Assembly (NCBI GenBank): GCA_965223485.1
Contig: OZ244993.1
Span: 1,922,001 to 1,986,000 of the forward strand
DNA: 64,000 bases
Direction: 5' to 3'
Origin: VXPQ01 sp965223485
GTDB taxonomy: Bacteria > Bacteroidota > Rhodothermia > Rhodothermales > VXPQ01
The notes under the pieces were generated by a model that saw nothing but the letters and a program-made list of their open reading frames with translations, made no database searches and was not told where the DNA came from. Every line of letters starts with the position of its first letter. Position 1 is the first letter of the stretch. The translations under genes were made by a program, and so were the position numbers. Positions 16,020 through 25,432 of this stretch are shown piece by piece.

Positions 16020-17189
16020 ATGGCGAAAACCACCCGACAATCCCAGGGATTCGGCACATTGGCCGTTCATGCGGGGCAGAAGCCGGACCCTGTCACGGGC
16101 GCGATCATGACTCCCGTGTACCAGACCTCGACATTCGTGCAAGAGGCTCCGGCAGAGCACCGGGGATACGAATATGCGCGTGCCTCCAATCCGACGCGTA
16201 CGGCGCTGGAAGGAAACCTTGCGGCGCTGGAAGGCGCGGCGCACGGCATTTGCTTCGCTTCGGGCATGGCTGCCCTCGACGCCATGCTGAAGCGACTGCG
16301 GCCCGGTGATCATGTGCTGGGTATGGCTGACATCTATGCCGGCACGATTCGCCTCTTTCGGGAAGTGTTCGAGCCCTACGGCCTTGTCTTCAGTTTTGTG
16401 GATATGACCGATCTACAGGCCGTGGAGGCCGCCGTGCGGCCGGAAACGAAACTGCTATGGATCGAGACCCCAACGAACCCGTTGTTGCGGGTGGTGGATA
16501 TTGCGGCCGTATCCGAAATAGCTCATGCTTCGGGAATCGATGTAGCGGTGGACAATACGTTTGCATCGCCGTTTCTTCAGCAGCCGCTGGCTCTCGGGGC
16601 AGATCTGTCCCTGCATTCCACGACCAAGTACCTTGGGGGCCACTCCGATGTGATTGGCGGCGCTGTTCTGACGAACGACGACGCATGGGTCGAAAGCCTC
16701 CGGTTTCAGGTGAAGGCCTCGGGTGCAGCCCCTGCCCCCCTGGATTGCTTTCTGGTGCTGCGCAGCACCAAGACGCTGCACCTGCGCATGGAACGGCATT
16801 GCCGGAATGCCCGTGCGATAGCAACCTTTCTTCGGGAGCACCCGAAAGTGGGGCGCGTGCATTATCCGGGTTTGCCTGACGATCCCGGCCACGAAACGGC
16901 CCGCAAACAGATGCGGGATTTCGGGGGGATGCTGTCGTTTGCGCTGGCGAACGATCGTAAGGAAGCGGCTGTTCGCATGATGGCGGAACTGCGCATCGTT
17001 TCGCTGGCGGAAAGCCTCGGGGGGGTGGAAAGCCTCATTGAACACCCGGCCACGATGACGCATGCCTTCTTTTCCCGGGAAGAGCGGGAGGCGTTCGGGA
17101 TCACCGATTCCCTGATACGGCTCTCGGTGGGTGTCGAGGAGGAGACGGATCTGATTGTCGATCTTGACGCTGCGCTTGCCGCCGCATAG
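16020..17189 (+). CDS. trans-sulfuration PLP enzyme (cystathionine gamma-synthase/lyase type)
   Basis: A 389-residue member of the Cys/Met metabolism PLP family. The start is ATG at 16020, directly after the preceding terminator. Visible landmarks: YQTSTFVQ, YEYARASNPTR (phosphate-binding Tyr/Arg of the neighbouring subunit), FASGMAA, the Asp in VAVDNTFASPF, the Schiff-base Lys in SLHSTTKYLGGHSD and the C-terminal SLGGVESLIEHPATMTH. The family covers cystathionine gamma-synthase, cystathionine gamma-lyase and methionine gamma-lyase, and the sequence alone does not separate these with certainty. It stands alone and converges with the dehydrogenase gene 34 bp downstream. Confidence 0.93.
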   Translation: MAKTTRQSQGFGTLAVHAGQKPDPVTGAIMTPVYQTSTFVQEAPAEHRGYEYARASNPTRTALEGNLAALEGAAHGICFASGMAALDAMLKRLRPGDHVLGMADIYAGTIRLFREVFEPYGLVFSFVDMTDLQAVEAAVRPETKLLWIETPTNPLLRVVDIAAVSEIAHASGIDVAVDNTFASPFLQQPLALGADLSLHSTTKYLGGHSDVIGGAVLTNDDAWVESLRFQVKASGAAPAPLDCFLVLRSTKTLHLRMERHCRNARAIATFLREHPKVGRVHYPGLPDDPGHETARKQMRDFGGMLSFALANDRKEAAVRMMAELRIVSLAESLGGVESLIEHPATMTHAFFSREEREAFGITDSLIRLSVGVEEETDLIVDLDAALAAA

Positions 17190-17223
17190 AAACGCCAGTG
17201 CGCTTGCCCGGCGGCGGATTTTC

Positions 17224-19380
17224 CTAATAATCCAGCAGGCCTTTTGCGGCGGTGTAGATGTCCTCGTCCTGGGGCAAGACCGCTTTTTCGAGAGGGCCTG
17301 AAAAAGGAATGTAGGTAAATGCACCGGCAAGACGCCGCACCGGCGCGTCCAGCAAGGGAAATGCTTCGTCTGCGATCCTTGCGGCGATTTCCGCACCGAA
17401 GCCCATGGATTCATGGTCTTCGTAGGCGATCAGTACACGGTTCGTTTTGCGGACCGAGGCAAGGATTGTTTCCATGTCCAGCGGAAGCATCGTCCGGATA
17501 TCGATGATCTCTGCGGAGACACTGTCTTCTCGCTCCAGCCGGTTGGCGGCGTGCGCGGCTTTGTGGACGATCATCCCCCAGGTAACGATGGTCAGATCGC
17601 TGCCTTCGCGTGCTACGCGTGCCTTGCCGAAAGGAAGGTAGCCGTTTTCGTCCGCTACGGGGGTGCGCGCGGCAGCCAGACGATATAGGGCCTTGTGTTC
17701 GAGGAACAGAATGGGGTCCTGGCTTCGGATGGCTGTCTTCAACAGGCCCTTCGCGTCAGAAGCAATGGAGGGCATTGCCACCTTGATGCCGGGGAAGTGC
17801 GCGAACATGGCCTCAATGTTCTGGGAGTGGTATAAGCCTCCGTGGATATATCCACCGCACGGCACGCGGATGACCATGGGGCAACTCCACTTGTTATTCG
17901 ACCGGTAACGAAGCGGGGCCACCTGGTTGCGGATGTGTTGCATGGCCGGCCAGATGTAATCGGCGAATTGTATTTCCACCACCGGCTTGTAGCCGGAAGC
18001 GGCCAATCCCATTGCAGTGCCCACCACAGATGCTTCGGCCAGCGGCGAGTTGAAACAGCGATCGGCTCCGAACCTATCCGTCAGATCCCGGGTTGCTTTG
18101 AACACGCCGCCTTTCTCCCCGGCCACATCTTCGCCGTAGACGATAACGTGCTCGTCACGCGTCATTTCTTCCTTCAGGGCAGCGTTGATGGCATCCACCA
18201 TGACCATCGGCTCGCCGGCCGGCTCCGAGGTCTCGTAGTCGATGCCGAGATCCCCTTCGAACAAGACATGGCGGGTCGCGCTTTCCGGCGTTGGATCGCT
18301 TTGCTCCAGCGCCCATGCGGCCGCTTCGTCGATTTCCTTGTGAATCTCTTTCTCCATTTCCTCGACCGAATGCGCATCCAGAACGCCTTCCTCGATCAAG
18401 GTCATTTTCATTAAGAGGAGCGGATCGATTTCCTGAGCTTCCGACAATTCTTCGGAAGAGCGGTATTTGGCATGGTTATCGGATGAGGAGTGGGGAAAAA
18501 GACGAACCACATCGGCCACGAGGCATACCGGCCCCTGGCCGGTCCGGATGTGTTCGATGGCCTGCCTGGCCGCCGCCGCCATTTTAAAAAAATCCGTTCC
18601 GTCAACCCGGATGCGTTTCAGCCCCTCGTATCCCGCAGCCAGTTTGTACGGGGTGCCTCCGGCGATCTGGTCCTCGACCGGCACCGAAATGGCGAATTTG
18701 TTGTCCTGAATAAAAAAGAACACGGGCGCCTTGATGCGCGTGGCCCAGTTCAGCGCCTCGTGGAAAGCACCTTGGGAAGTAGCCCCTTCTCCGGCGGATA
18801 CATACACGAAAGCGTCTTCGTCCCGGCGCTGTACGGCCATAGCGAAGCCAAGCGCAGGAAGGAACTGCGAGCCCACGGAAGATGACGCTGCCAAAATGTT
18901 GAGTTCCCGTACACCGTAATGCTGGGACATTTGCCGTCCGCCGGAACTCGGATCGTTGGCCTTGGCAAGATGAGCGAGCAAGGTGTCCCGTGCGGTCATG
19001 CCGACGGCAAGAGAGAGGCACAGGTCCCGGTAGTACATGCAGAACCAGTCGTGTCCGGGCTGTATATACATGCCGATGGCCGCTTGAGCGGCTTCATGGC
19101 CGGCACATCCTGTGTGAAAGAATCCCTTGCCCTGTTTGAGCAGGGTCAGCATTTTTTCGTCGAGCCGCCTTGCCAGCAGCATCGTACGGTAGGCCGCACG
19201 GAGTTGTTTTCCGTCGAAATCGCTGGCGGTCAATTTGTCTACATACAGGTCTTCGGCATAGGCTGTACCCGGTATAATCGCTTCGGAAGTGTGTCCATTG
19301 CCATGGCCAGGGTCGGGACGAAGAAGCGCTTCCCGATCCGGGGGTGTCTTTTTCCGATGTTGATCCTTCATTTTCGCCAT
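17224..19380 (-). CDS. 2-oxoacid dehydrogenase E1, fused alpha and beta subunits
   Basis: A 718-residue fusion of the two E1 subunits of a branched-chain 2-oxoacid (2-oxoisovalerate) dehydrogenase-type complex. The alpha part (to about residue 390) has the thiamine diphosphate motif GEGATSQGAFHEALN at 197-211 with the DNK after it, and FHTGCAGHEAAQAAIG earlier. The beta part begins near VMVDAINAALKEEM (about 394) with YGEDVAGEKGGVF, FNSPLAEASVVGTAMG and EIQFADYIWPAM. Fusions of this kind are common in Bacteroidota relatives. It decarboxylates a 2-oxoacid and passes the acyl group to the lipoyl E2, which is not in the window. It lies behind the two-component genes on the same strand (66 bp gap). 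Confidence 0.94.
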   Translation of the reverse strand: MAKMKDQHRKKTPPDREALLRPDPGHGNGHTSEAIIPGTAYAEDLYVDKLTASDFDGKQLRAAYRTMLLARRLDEKMLTLLKQGKGFFHTGCAGHEAAQAAIGMYIQPGHDWFCMYYRDLCLSLAVGMTARDTLLAHLAKANDPSSGGRQMSQHYGVRELNILAASSSVGSQFLPALGFAMAVQRRDEDAFVYVSAGEGATSQGAFHEALNWATRIKAPVFFFIQDNKFAISVPVEDQIAGGTPYKLAAGYEGLKRIRVDGTDFFKMAAAARQAIEHIRTGQGPVCLVADVVRLFPHSSSDNHAKYRSSEELSEAQEIDPLLLMKMTLIEEGVLDAHSVEEMEKEIHKEIDEAAAWALEQSDPTPESATRHVLFEGDLGIDYETSEPAGEPMVMVDAINAALKEEMTRDEHVIVYGEDVAGEKGGVFKATRDLTDRFGADRCFNSPLAEASVVGTAMGLAASGYKPVVEIQFADYIWPAMQHIRNQVAPLRYRSNNKWSCPMVIRVPCGGYIHGGLYHSQNIEAMFAHFPGIKVAMPSIASDAKGLLKTAIRSQDPILFLEHKALYRLAAARTPVADENGYLPFGKARVAREGSDLTIVTWGMIVHKAAHAANRLEREDSVSAEIIDIRTMLPLDMETILASVRKTNRVLIAYEDHESMGFGAEIAARIADEAFPLLDAPVRRLAGAFTYIPFSGPLEKAVLPQDEDIYTAAKGLLDY

Positions 19381-19446
19381 AAGAACGCACCAGGGCACAT
19401 CATTTCGAAGATACGAAGAAGGGATCGGGATTTCCAGAGATCAGGG

Positions 19447-20925
19447 TTATGCAGAGTCGGCGAGTGGCAGTTCGAACCAGAAGCGGGAGCCTCGTCCGAA
19501 CGTGCTCTCAACGTGGATATGTTCGTTGTGCGCGCGCAGGATCTGATGGGCGATACTGAGTCCCAGGCCCGAACCACCGCTTTGGCGGGCACGGTCCGGA
19601 TCGATGCGGTAAAACCGCTCGAACACCCTGTCGAGATGATGTTCCTCGATACCGCGTCCGGTGTCGATTACCTCGATGCGCACCTTGTCGAGCCGCCGCC
19701 GGAAACGGCACCGAACAGTACCTTCGTCGGTGTAGGAAATGGCATTCTCGATCAGATTCGTCAGGACCTGCCGGATACGGTTCTGGTCGGCATGTACATA
19801 TTGGGGATGATTCTCCAATTCGAACTGCAGACCCTTTTCTTTTACTTTCGACTCCAGCGTGTCCCCGATTTCGCGGAGCAATTCAGATAATTCGAAGGGG
19901 GCCGGCTTGATGAGGTCTTCCCGGTATTCGAGCCGGGCAATTTCGATAAGGTCGCTGAAAAGCGTTTGGAGCCGGTGCAGATTCGCCAGTCCTTTTTCGG
20001 CGTAACGCTGGCGTTTTTCGGGGGTCAGCGAATCGCTGCCAAGCGCTTCGAGGTATCCGCTTATGACAAACGTCGGGTTGCGCACTTCATGGCCCACATT
20101 GCCGATAAATTTGTTTTGTAGTTGCGTCAGAATCTGCAGCTCATGGATTTTCCTCTGGAAACCGGCTGACATGCGATTCAGGCTCACGGAAAGGACGCGA
20201 AACTCAGCAGCGCGGGAATCCACCTCGATATTTTCGCCCCGGTCGCCTTCTGCAATGCGCCGGGCAGAGTTGTTGAGAGCTTCAAGAGGGGTTGTGATTT
20301 TGTTGGTGGCGATCCAACTTCCGGCCAGCGCAAGGAGCAGCACGAGGCTCAGGCTCACGACAAGCGTTATGCGCATATTGCGGACCATGGATACCAGCGG
20401 TGATTCCGGTTGCCCCACGGATACGATCAGGCCGGTGGGTTCGTGGAAAAGCAAGGCATACAGCACGATCTGACCGTCGGGGTCGGAGCGCTCCACGAAG
20501 CGGACCGGATCGGCTCGGGAGGGCGCTTCTTCCAGAAGATTTCGGACTTGTTCGGAGACATCCGCATGGCGCAGGGCTGTATCGGCCGGAGCGATGTCGA
20601 TGCGAAGATCCGTCAGTGCGCCGACCTCTGAAATGATTGCGCGTTGCTCGTCCGTGGAGTCGGTGTCCTCGATATGGTTGGCGATCCGTTCAGCATGACG
20701 GAGCAGCGTGCTGCGGGCCAATTCCCGTGTCTGACCATGCATCGCGAAAGCAGCATAGAATCCTATGGCCACGACGGGCGGACCTACGAACAAGGTAAAC
20801 GTGAGAATCATCCACGTTTGTGTAGAGGCCCGCCTGGGAATGATGAGATCGGTGAGTCGCTTCAGCAAGCCCATGGACCCGGAAACCTTTTTGATGAAAC
20901 CGGACCTGAATCCGGTAAACCTCAT
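19447..20925 (-). CDS. membrane sensor histidine kinase
   Basis: A 492-residue two-component kinase. TM1 is at about residues 39-62 and TM2 at 185-206, enclosing a periplasmic sensor of about 120 residues with no domain I recognise. A HAMP linker follows (207-260), then the phosphoacceptor His279 in FIGNVGHEVRNPTF, N-box NLIENAISYTDEG, G1 box DTGRGIE and G2 box GGSGLGLSIA. It is 52 bp behind the response regulator gene and almost certainly its partner, in the PhoR/PhoB style. The H-box reads GHEVRNP rather than the common SHELRTP. The start is uncertain: an internal Met at 20874 (MGLLKRL) would also keep both TM segments. Confidence 0.93.
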   Translation of the reverse strand: MRFTGFRSGFIKKVSGSMGLLKRLTDLIIPRRASTQTWMILTFTLFVGPPVVAIGFYAAFAMHGQTRELARSTLLRHAERIANHIEDTDSTDEQRAIISEVGALTDLRIDIAPADTALRHADVSEQVRNLLEEAPSRADPVRFVERSDPDGQIVLYALLFHEPTGLIVSVGQPESPLVSMVRNMRITLVVSLSLVLLLALAGSWIATNKITTPLEALNNSARRIAEGDRGENIEVDSRAAEFRVLSVSLNRMSAGFQRKIHELQILTQLQNKFIGNVGHEVRNPTFVISGYLEALGSDSLTPEKRQRYAEKGLANLHRLQTLFSDLIEIARLEYREDLIKPAPFELSELLREIGDTLESKVKEKGLQFELENHPQYVHADQNRIRQVLTNLIENAISYTDEGTVRCRFRRRLDKVRIEVIDTGRGIEEHHLDRVFERFYRIDPDRARQSGGSGLGLSIAHQILRAHNEHIHVESTFGRGSRFWFELPLADSA

Positions 20926-20977
20926 TGCTGTCGCACCCCGCTGTTCCGGCGCGATACCGAAACGCTACCCCGCCGGA

Positions 20978-21694
20978 TTACCCGACTTCTTCCGCCTCCT
21001 GTGAGAAACGATAACCGACGCCTCGCACCGTCTGAATATGCCGGGCGAAGTCGCCGAGTTTTTCGCGCAGGTTCTTGATGTGTGCATCCACCGTGCGCTC
21101 CGTAACCATAATGGCATCATCCTTTCCCCAGATTTTTTCGAGTAATTGTTCGCGGCTGAATGCATTGAGAGGATGGCGAACAAGGTAGACCAACAGGCTG
21201 AACTCGGTATAGGTGAGGCCGATATCCTGGTTTGCAATCGTGGCGCGGTACTCGTCCTTGTAGATTTTGAGACCGTTGATCTCGATAAATTCTCGTTCCT
21301 GGATACCCGACAGCCGGAGCGCCGTTTTCACGTGCGCCAGAATCACTGCCGAGGAGACCGGTTTCATGAGATAATTGTCTCCACCAGCCATGAGTCCCTT
21401 GATCTGATCCTCTTCTTCCGTTTTGGCCGTCAGGAAAATGATCGGAATCGTTTCTGTGGCAATGCGCGAACGCAGTTGTTTGCACACCTCGATGCCGTCG
21501 AGTTTCGGCAGCATGATGTCAAGCAGGATGACATTCGTGTCGGGTGTTGCCTTGGCAAGGGCCTCTTCGCCGTTGTAGGCTTTATTTACCTTGTATTTTG
21601 CCTCTTCCAGGAAATGAGATACCATTTCCACAACGTCTTCTTCGTCATCCACGACGAGAACAGTGATATCCGAAGGATCTGCAGGTGTGTTCAT
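20978..21694 (-). CDS. OmpR/PhoB-type response regulator
   Basis: A 238-residue two-domain regulator. Receiver: acidic pair Asp16/Asp17, phosphorylated Asp59 (VILLDIMLPKLDG), Thr89 and Lys111. The usual GADDY(I/L)xKP block is GGDNYLMKP here, so the second Asp is an Asn. The C-terminal winged helix is clear (LTYTEFSLLVYLVRHPLNAFSREQLLEKIWG, VDAHIKNLREKLG, TVRGVGYRF). It should bind DNA as a dimer after phosphorylation by the kinase encoded next to it. Its targets are unknown; the nearby racemase and E1 genes are candidates by position only. Confidence 0.95.
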   Translation of the reverse strand: MNTPADPSDITVLVVDDEEDVVEMVSHFLEEAKYKVNKAYNGEEALAKATPDTNVILLDIMLPKLDGIEVCKQLRSRIATETIPIIFLTAKTEEEDQIKGLMAGGDNYLMKPVSSAVILAHVKTALRLSGIQEREFIEINGLKIYKDEYRATIANQDIGLTYTEFSLLVYLVRHPLNAFSREQLLEKIWGKDDAIMVTERTVDAHIKNLREKLGDFARHIQTVRGVGYRFSQEAEEVG

Positions 21695-21800
21695 ACCGAT
21701 TGATTTGCCCTAAATAGCCTGAGTAGCACTGAAATACCACATTCCGGGAAATATACGCCAAATTCGGCAATGAAACGTACCTCCGGGGTTGGAAGATGAT

Positions 21801-22961
21801 TCATTGGACGTATATGCGCGGCACATGGGCCGGGACGCCAGCCAGTATTTCATGCGAAATGGTTTCGGCCCATGTTGCCAGGTCCGCGGCGTCGGGTCCA
21901 CCGCTTCCATGTTTCCCCTCCATCCCGAAAAGCATCACGTCATCACCTATGGCGATGTTGTGCTCCGGTCCCGTATCGACCATGAACATGTTCATGCATA
22001 CGGTTCCCACCACCGGGTATCTTTCTCCCCGAATGGTCACAAAGGCCCGGTTGCCAAGAATTCTCGGATAGCCATCTGCATACCCTGCTCCGACGGTTGC
22101 GATGGTTGTAGTGCGATCCGCCGTCCACGTGCGCCCATAGGATATGCTTGTACCAGGTGCGACCTTTTTCAGGTGGGTAACCTTTGAATAGAGCGTCATC
22201 GCCGGTCGCAGTCCGTAATCCTCTGCGAATCCGGTGTATCCGTAGATCCCGATTCCTACGCGCGCTATGGATCGATCCCAGGCAGTTGCTTCGGGGAACC
22301 TGAGGATGCTGCCCGTAGCCGTGGCATGTATGGTTTCTGCAGCATCCCCCACCTCCGCGACTACGTGATCGAAGCGTTCCAATTGCTCGTACGCAAACCC
22401 GGCGTCACTGTAGGCTGTGGCGAGGTGAGTCCACAGGCCGGCGATTTCCACGTTCGGGGCCCGGTCGAGACGGGTTACGATCCGCTGGGCTTGCCCGGGG
22501 GCTATGCCGATGCGCCCCATACCCGTATCCACCTTGACATGTACGCGAAACACATGGGTGGTGCATTCGAGAATAGCGTCGGCGATTTCAGGGGAGGAAA
22601 CAGTGACCTCGAGTTCATGTTCGGATAAAACATTCAGGTGCTCGGCAGGTGGCGCGGTAAGGACCAGAATACGTTCCACGATACCGCCTTCACGCAATTG
22701 CAGGCCCTCGGCCGTTGTGGCCACGCCAAACCAGCGTACGCCATTCTTTGCCAGCGTCCGGGCGGTGCGCAGGACGCCATGGCCATATGCATCTGATTTC
22801 ACGATGGCCATCAGCGGGGCTTCTCCGGCGTATTTGCGAAGAATGGCTGTGTTGTGCTGCAGCCGATCCAGACGAATGTGGGCCCTCGTCGGCGAATACA
22901 AAACGTCTGTTTCGCGGAGCCCGGTAACGGAGGGGTTCTCTTGGGTTAGAGGCCGGAGCAA
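21801..22961 (-). CDS. alr: alanine racemase
   Basis: A 386-residue PLP enzyme that interconverts L- and D-alanine for peptidoglycan. The PLP Lys is K55 in MAIVKSDAYGHG, and the catalytic Tyr of the second domain lies in VGAGYADGYPR. The phosphate-site segment VGIGIYGY and the substrate-gate HLATAYSD are present. In the block normally written CMDQ the sequence is VGTVCMNMFMVD, with Asn for Asp. It works with the D-Ala-D-Ala ligase encoded at 26.7 kb. It is first in a minus-strand block with the two-component genes, 106 bp ahead of the regulator. Confidence 0.95.
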   Translation of the reverse strand: MLRPLTQENPSVTGLRETDVLYSPTRAHIRLDRLQHNTAILRKYAGEAPLMAIVKSDAYGHGVLRTARTLAKNGVRWFGVATTAEGLQLREGGIVERILVLTAPPAEHLNVLSEHELEVTVSSPEIADAILECTTHVFRVHVKVDTGMGRIGIAPGQAQRIVTRLDRAPNVEIAGLWTHLATAYSDAGFAYEQLERFDHVVAEVGDAAETIHATATGSILRFPEATAWDRSIARVGIGIYGYTGFAEDYGLRPAMTLYSKVTHLKKVAPGTSISYGRTWTADRTTTIATVGAGYADGYPRILGNRAFVTIRGERYPVVGTVCMNMFMVDTGPEHNIAIGDDVMLFGMEGKHGSGGPDAADLATWAETISHEILAGVPAHVPRIYVQ

Positions 22962-23154
22962 GGTCGGTGCGGGGTAGTGGTTTTCGGATTCGTGGCGATG
23001 CGAAATATATTCTAATCTCGCACCGGGTGCATATCAGTGTCGCATTTTGGCGTTCGCATGAATAATTTACGGATTGCGGCGTCACGGGGTCATTTTCGCT
23101 TTATGCAACGGGGCGTTCGACATCTCGCACGATCCATCCGGATATCCATACGTC
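22962..23154. other. divergent intergenic region
   Basis: 193 bp between alr and the peptidase gene. It is AT-richer than its surroundings. On the minus strand TATATTTC lies near the alr start and resembles a -7 element without a TTG at the right distance. No gene is seen. Confidence 0.4.
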
Positions 23155-25422
23155 ATGTACAGATCCATTTCGATATGCTTGTTTGCGGCGCTGTTACCGG
23201 CGGCTGCGATGGCGCAGGAGGCCGAAACGCCTATGCTCACGCTGGAAGATATTCACTCTTCCGGAATGTTTGTTTCCGCATCGTTTCAAGGAGGAAAGTG
23301 GGCCGGGGAAGGACCGGTCGTGACATTTGTCGAACAGGATGGAGAGGTTGCGCATCTTATCCGGTACGACCTTGAAACGGAGCAACGCGAACTCCTCGTG
23401 GATGGCGTGAAATTGTATGCCCCGGATGTGGAACGCACCGTCGGGATCGACGAGTATGCGTACAGCCCTGACGGGTCCGCCATGCTGATATATACCGATT
23501 CCGAACAGGTATGGCGATACAATACGAAGGGCTATTACTACTTGTACGATCTGGCGACGCAACGCCTGACCCCCATTGCACGCCGCGAAGACGGGTTTCA
23601 GATGTTCGCCAAGTTCAGTCCTGACGGACGCCGCGTGGCGTTTGTGCGCAACCGGGATTTGTTTGTCGTCGATCTGGCCGATATGTCGGAGCGCAGGCTT
23701 ACCGACGATGGGGGTCCGGGCAAGATAATCAACGGCACATCCGATTGGGTGTACGAGGAGGAATTCGGGTTGCGGGACGGATGGGCATGGTCGCCTGACG
23801 GAGCCTGGATTGCCTATGTGCAACTCGACGAGTCGAACACGCGGGAGTTCGCTATGGCGGACCTGCGTGCGCAGTATCCGGACATTGCGCGGTTTCGGTA
23901 TCCGAAAGCCGGGGAGGCCAACAGCGAAATACGAGTCGGTGTGGTGGATGTAGTGTCGGGGTCACGTCAATTTTTTGATACGGGGACATGGCAGACCGGG
24001 GAAGACGACCCGGAGTATATCCCGAGCCTCGGCTGGACTCCCGAGGTGGATGGCATGTCTTATGTATGGTTTTTCCGCCTCAACCGGGAGCAGAATCAGG
24101 TGGATGTGCTCTATGGTTCTCCGGAGGATATGTCTACCCGCCTCGTGCTTCGCGAGGAAAACGATACGTGGATTGACGTGGAAACAAGTTTCGGAGATCT
24201 GGCCGGGGGAACGATTACGTACCTTGACGACGATCAGCATTTCGTGTGGATGAGCGAACGGGATGGGTACCGCCACCTGTATCTCTATGAAAACGATGGC
24301 GCCTTCGTGCGGCAGTTGACGCATGGCGCCTGGAACGTTACGAGTTTTCACGGTATTGCTCTCGACCGGGACGCCCTCTTTTTTACGGCCACGGCGGCTT
24401 CGCCGCTTGAGCGCCATCTGTACCGGACTTCGTTCCGGGACCCGGATGCGGCGCCGGTCCGGATTACGGAGCGTTCGGGCAGCCACGGTATCGATATGTC
24501 GCCCGATTTGCGGTACTACATCGACCGGTTCACAAATGTGCGCACGCCGCTTGCCGCAACGCTTCACAAGGCCGACGGCGCCTCCATAAAAGTGCTTGAG
24601 GACAATGCGGCCTTGCGGGAGCGGCTCGCCGCGTACGATCTGCCGGAGCCTGAGTTTATCGAGGCGCCTGGAGGCGACGGGTCCATGCTGAACGCCTGGA
24701 TGCTCAAGCCAACGGATTTCGATGCCTCGCAGCAGTACCCGCTTTTGTTGTATGTATACGGGGGTCCCGGGTCGCAGACTGTGCAAAATGCATGGGGCGG
24801 CAGCCGGTACCTCTGGCATGCGTATCTTGTTGAGGAATACGACATGGTCATTGCCAGCGTGGACAACCGCGGTACGGGAGGGCGCAGCAAGGACTTCAAG
24901 AGCGTGACGCATGAAAAACTGGGAATCCTTGAGGCCGAGGATCAGATCGCTTCGGCGAAGCATTTTAGTACGTTACCGTATATCGATGCCGAACGCACGG
25001 GCATATGGGGATGGAGCTACGGTGGTTTTATGACCCTCATGTCTCTGCTGTATGGCGACGGACCGGATACGTTCGAATTCGGCGTTTCCGTGGCCCCGGT
25101 GACCAGCTGGCGGCAGTACGACACGATCTACACGGAGCGGTATATGTCCACTCCGCAGCGCAACGAGCAAGGCTATCGGAACAGTGCGCCCGTAACATGG
25201 GCAGACCGGTTGAGAGACAACCAGGACCTGCTTATTGTACACGGCGATCTCGATGACAACGTGCATTTTCAGAACACGGTTCAGATGGCGGATGCGCTGC
25301 AGCAAGCCGGCAAACAGTTCGGCCTTATGATTTATCCTGGCCGGAATCACGGGATTTCCGGAGGAATGACACGCCTGCATCTGTACACCCTTATCACTGG
25401 CTATATCGCAGACAACCTGTAA
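23155..25422 (+). CDS. dipeptidyl peptidase IV-like S9 peptidase, exported
   Basis: A 755-residue S9B-family peptidase. The start at 23155 gives a signal peptide (MYRSISICLFAALLPAAAMA) just before the mature protein. The N-terminal beta-propeller contains the paired glutamates of DPP-IV in WVYEEEF, which hold the free amino end of the substrate. The catalytic triad is visible: Ser in GWSYGGFMTL, Asp in HGDLDDNVHF and His in PGRNHGIS. DPP-IV enzymes release X-Pro or X-Ala dipeptides from peptides; here this would happen in the periplasm. It is the first gene of a tight seven-gene run that continues with pyrC 10 bp later. Confidence 0.95.
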   Translation: MYRSISICLFAALLPAAAMAQEAETPMLTLEDIHSSGMFVSASFQGGKWAGEGPVVTFVEQDGEVAHLIRYDLETEQRELLVDGVKLYAPDVERTVGIDEYAYSPDGSAMLIYTDSEQVWRYNTKGYYYLYDLATQRLTPIARREDGFQMFAKFSPDGRRVAFVRNRDLFVVDLADMSERRLTDDGGPGKIINGTSDWVYEEEFGLRDGWAWSPDGAWIAYVQLDESNTREFAMADLRAQYPDIARFRYPKAGEANSEIRVGVVDVVSGSRQFFDTGTWQTGEDDPEYIPSLGWTPEVDGMSYVWFFRLNREQNQVDVLYGSPEDMSTRLVLREENDTWIDVETSFGDLAGGTITYLDDDQHFVWMSERDGYRHLYLYENDGAFVRQLTHGAWNVTSFHGIALDRDALFFTATAASPLERHLYRTSFRDPDAAPVRITERSGSHGIDMSPDLRYYIDRFTNVRTPLAATLHKADGASIKVLEDNAALRERLAAYDLPEPEFIEAPGGDGSMLNAWMLKPTDFDASQQYPLLLYVYGGPGSQTVQNAWGGSRYLWHAYLVEEYDMVIASVDNRGTGGRSKDFKSVTHEKLGILEAEDQIASAKHFSTLPYIDAERTGIWGWSYGGFMTLMSLLYGDGPDTFEFGVSVAPVTSWRQYDTIYTERYMSTPQRNEQGYRNSAPVTWADRLRDNQDLLIVHGDLDDNVHFQNTVQMADALQQAGKQFGLMIYPGRNHGISGGMTRLHLYTLITGYIADNL

Positions 25423-25432
25423 CGCTCGCCGC

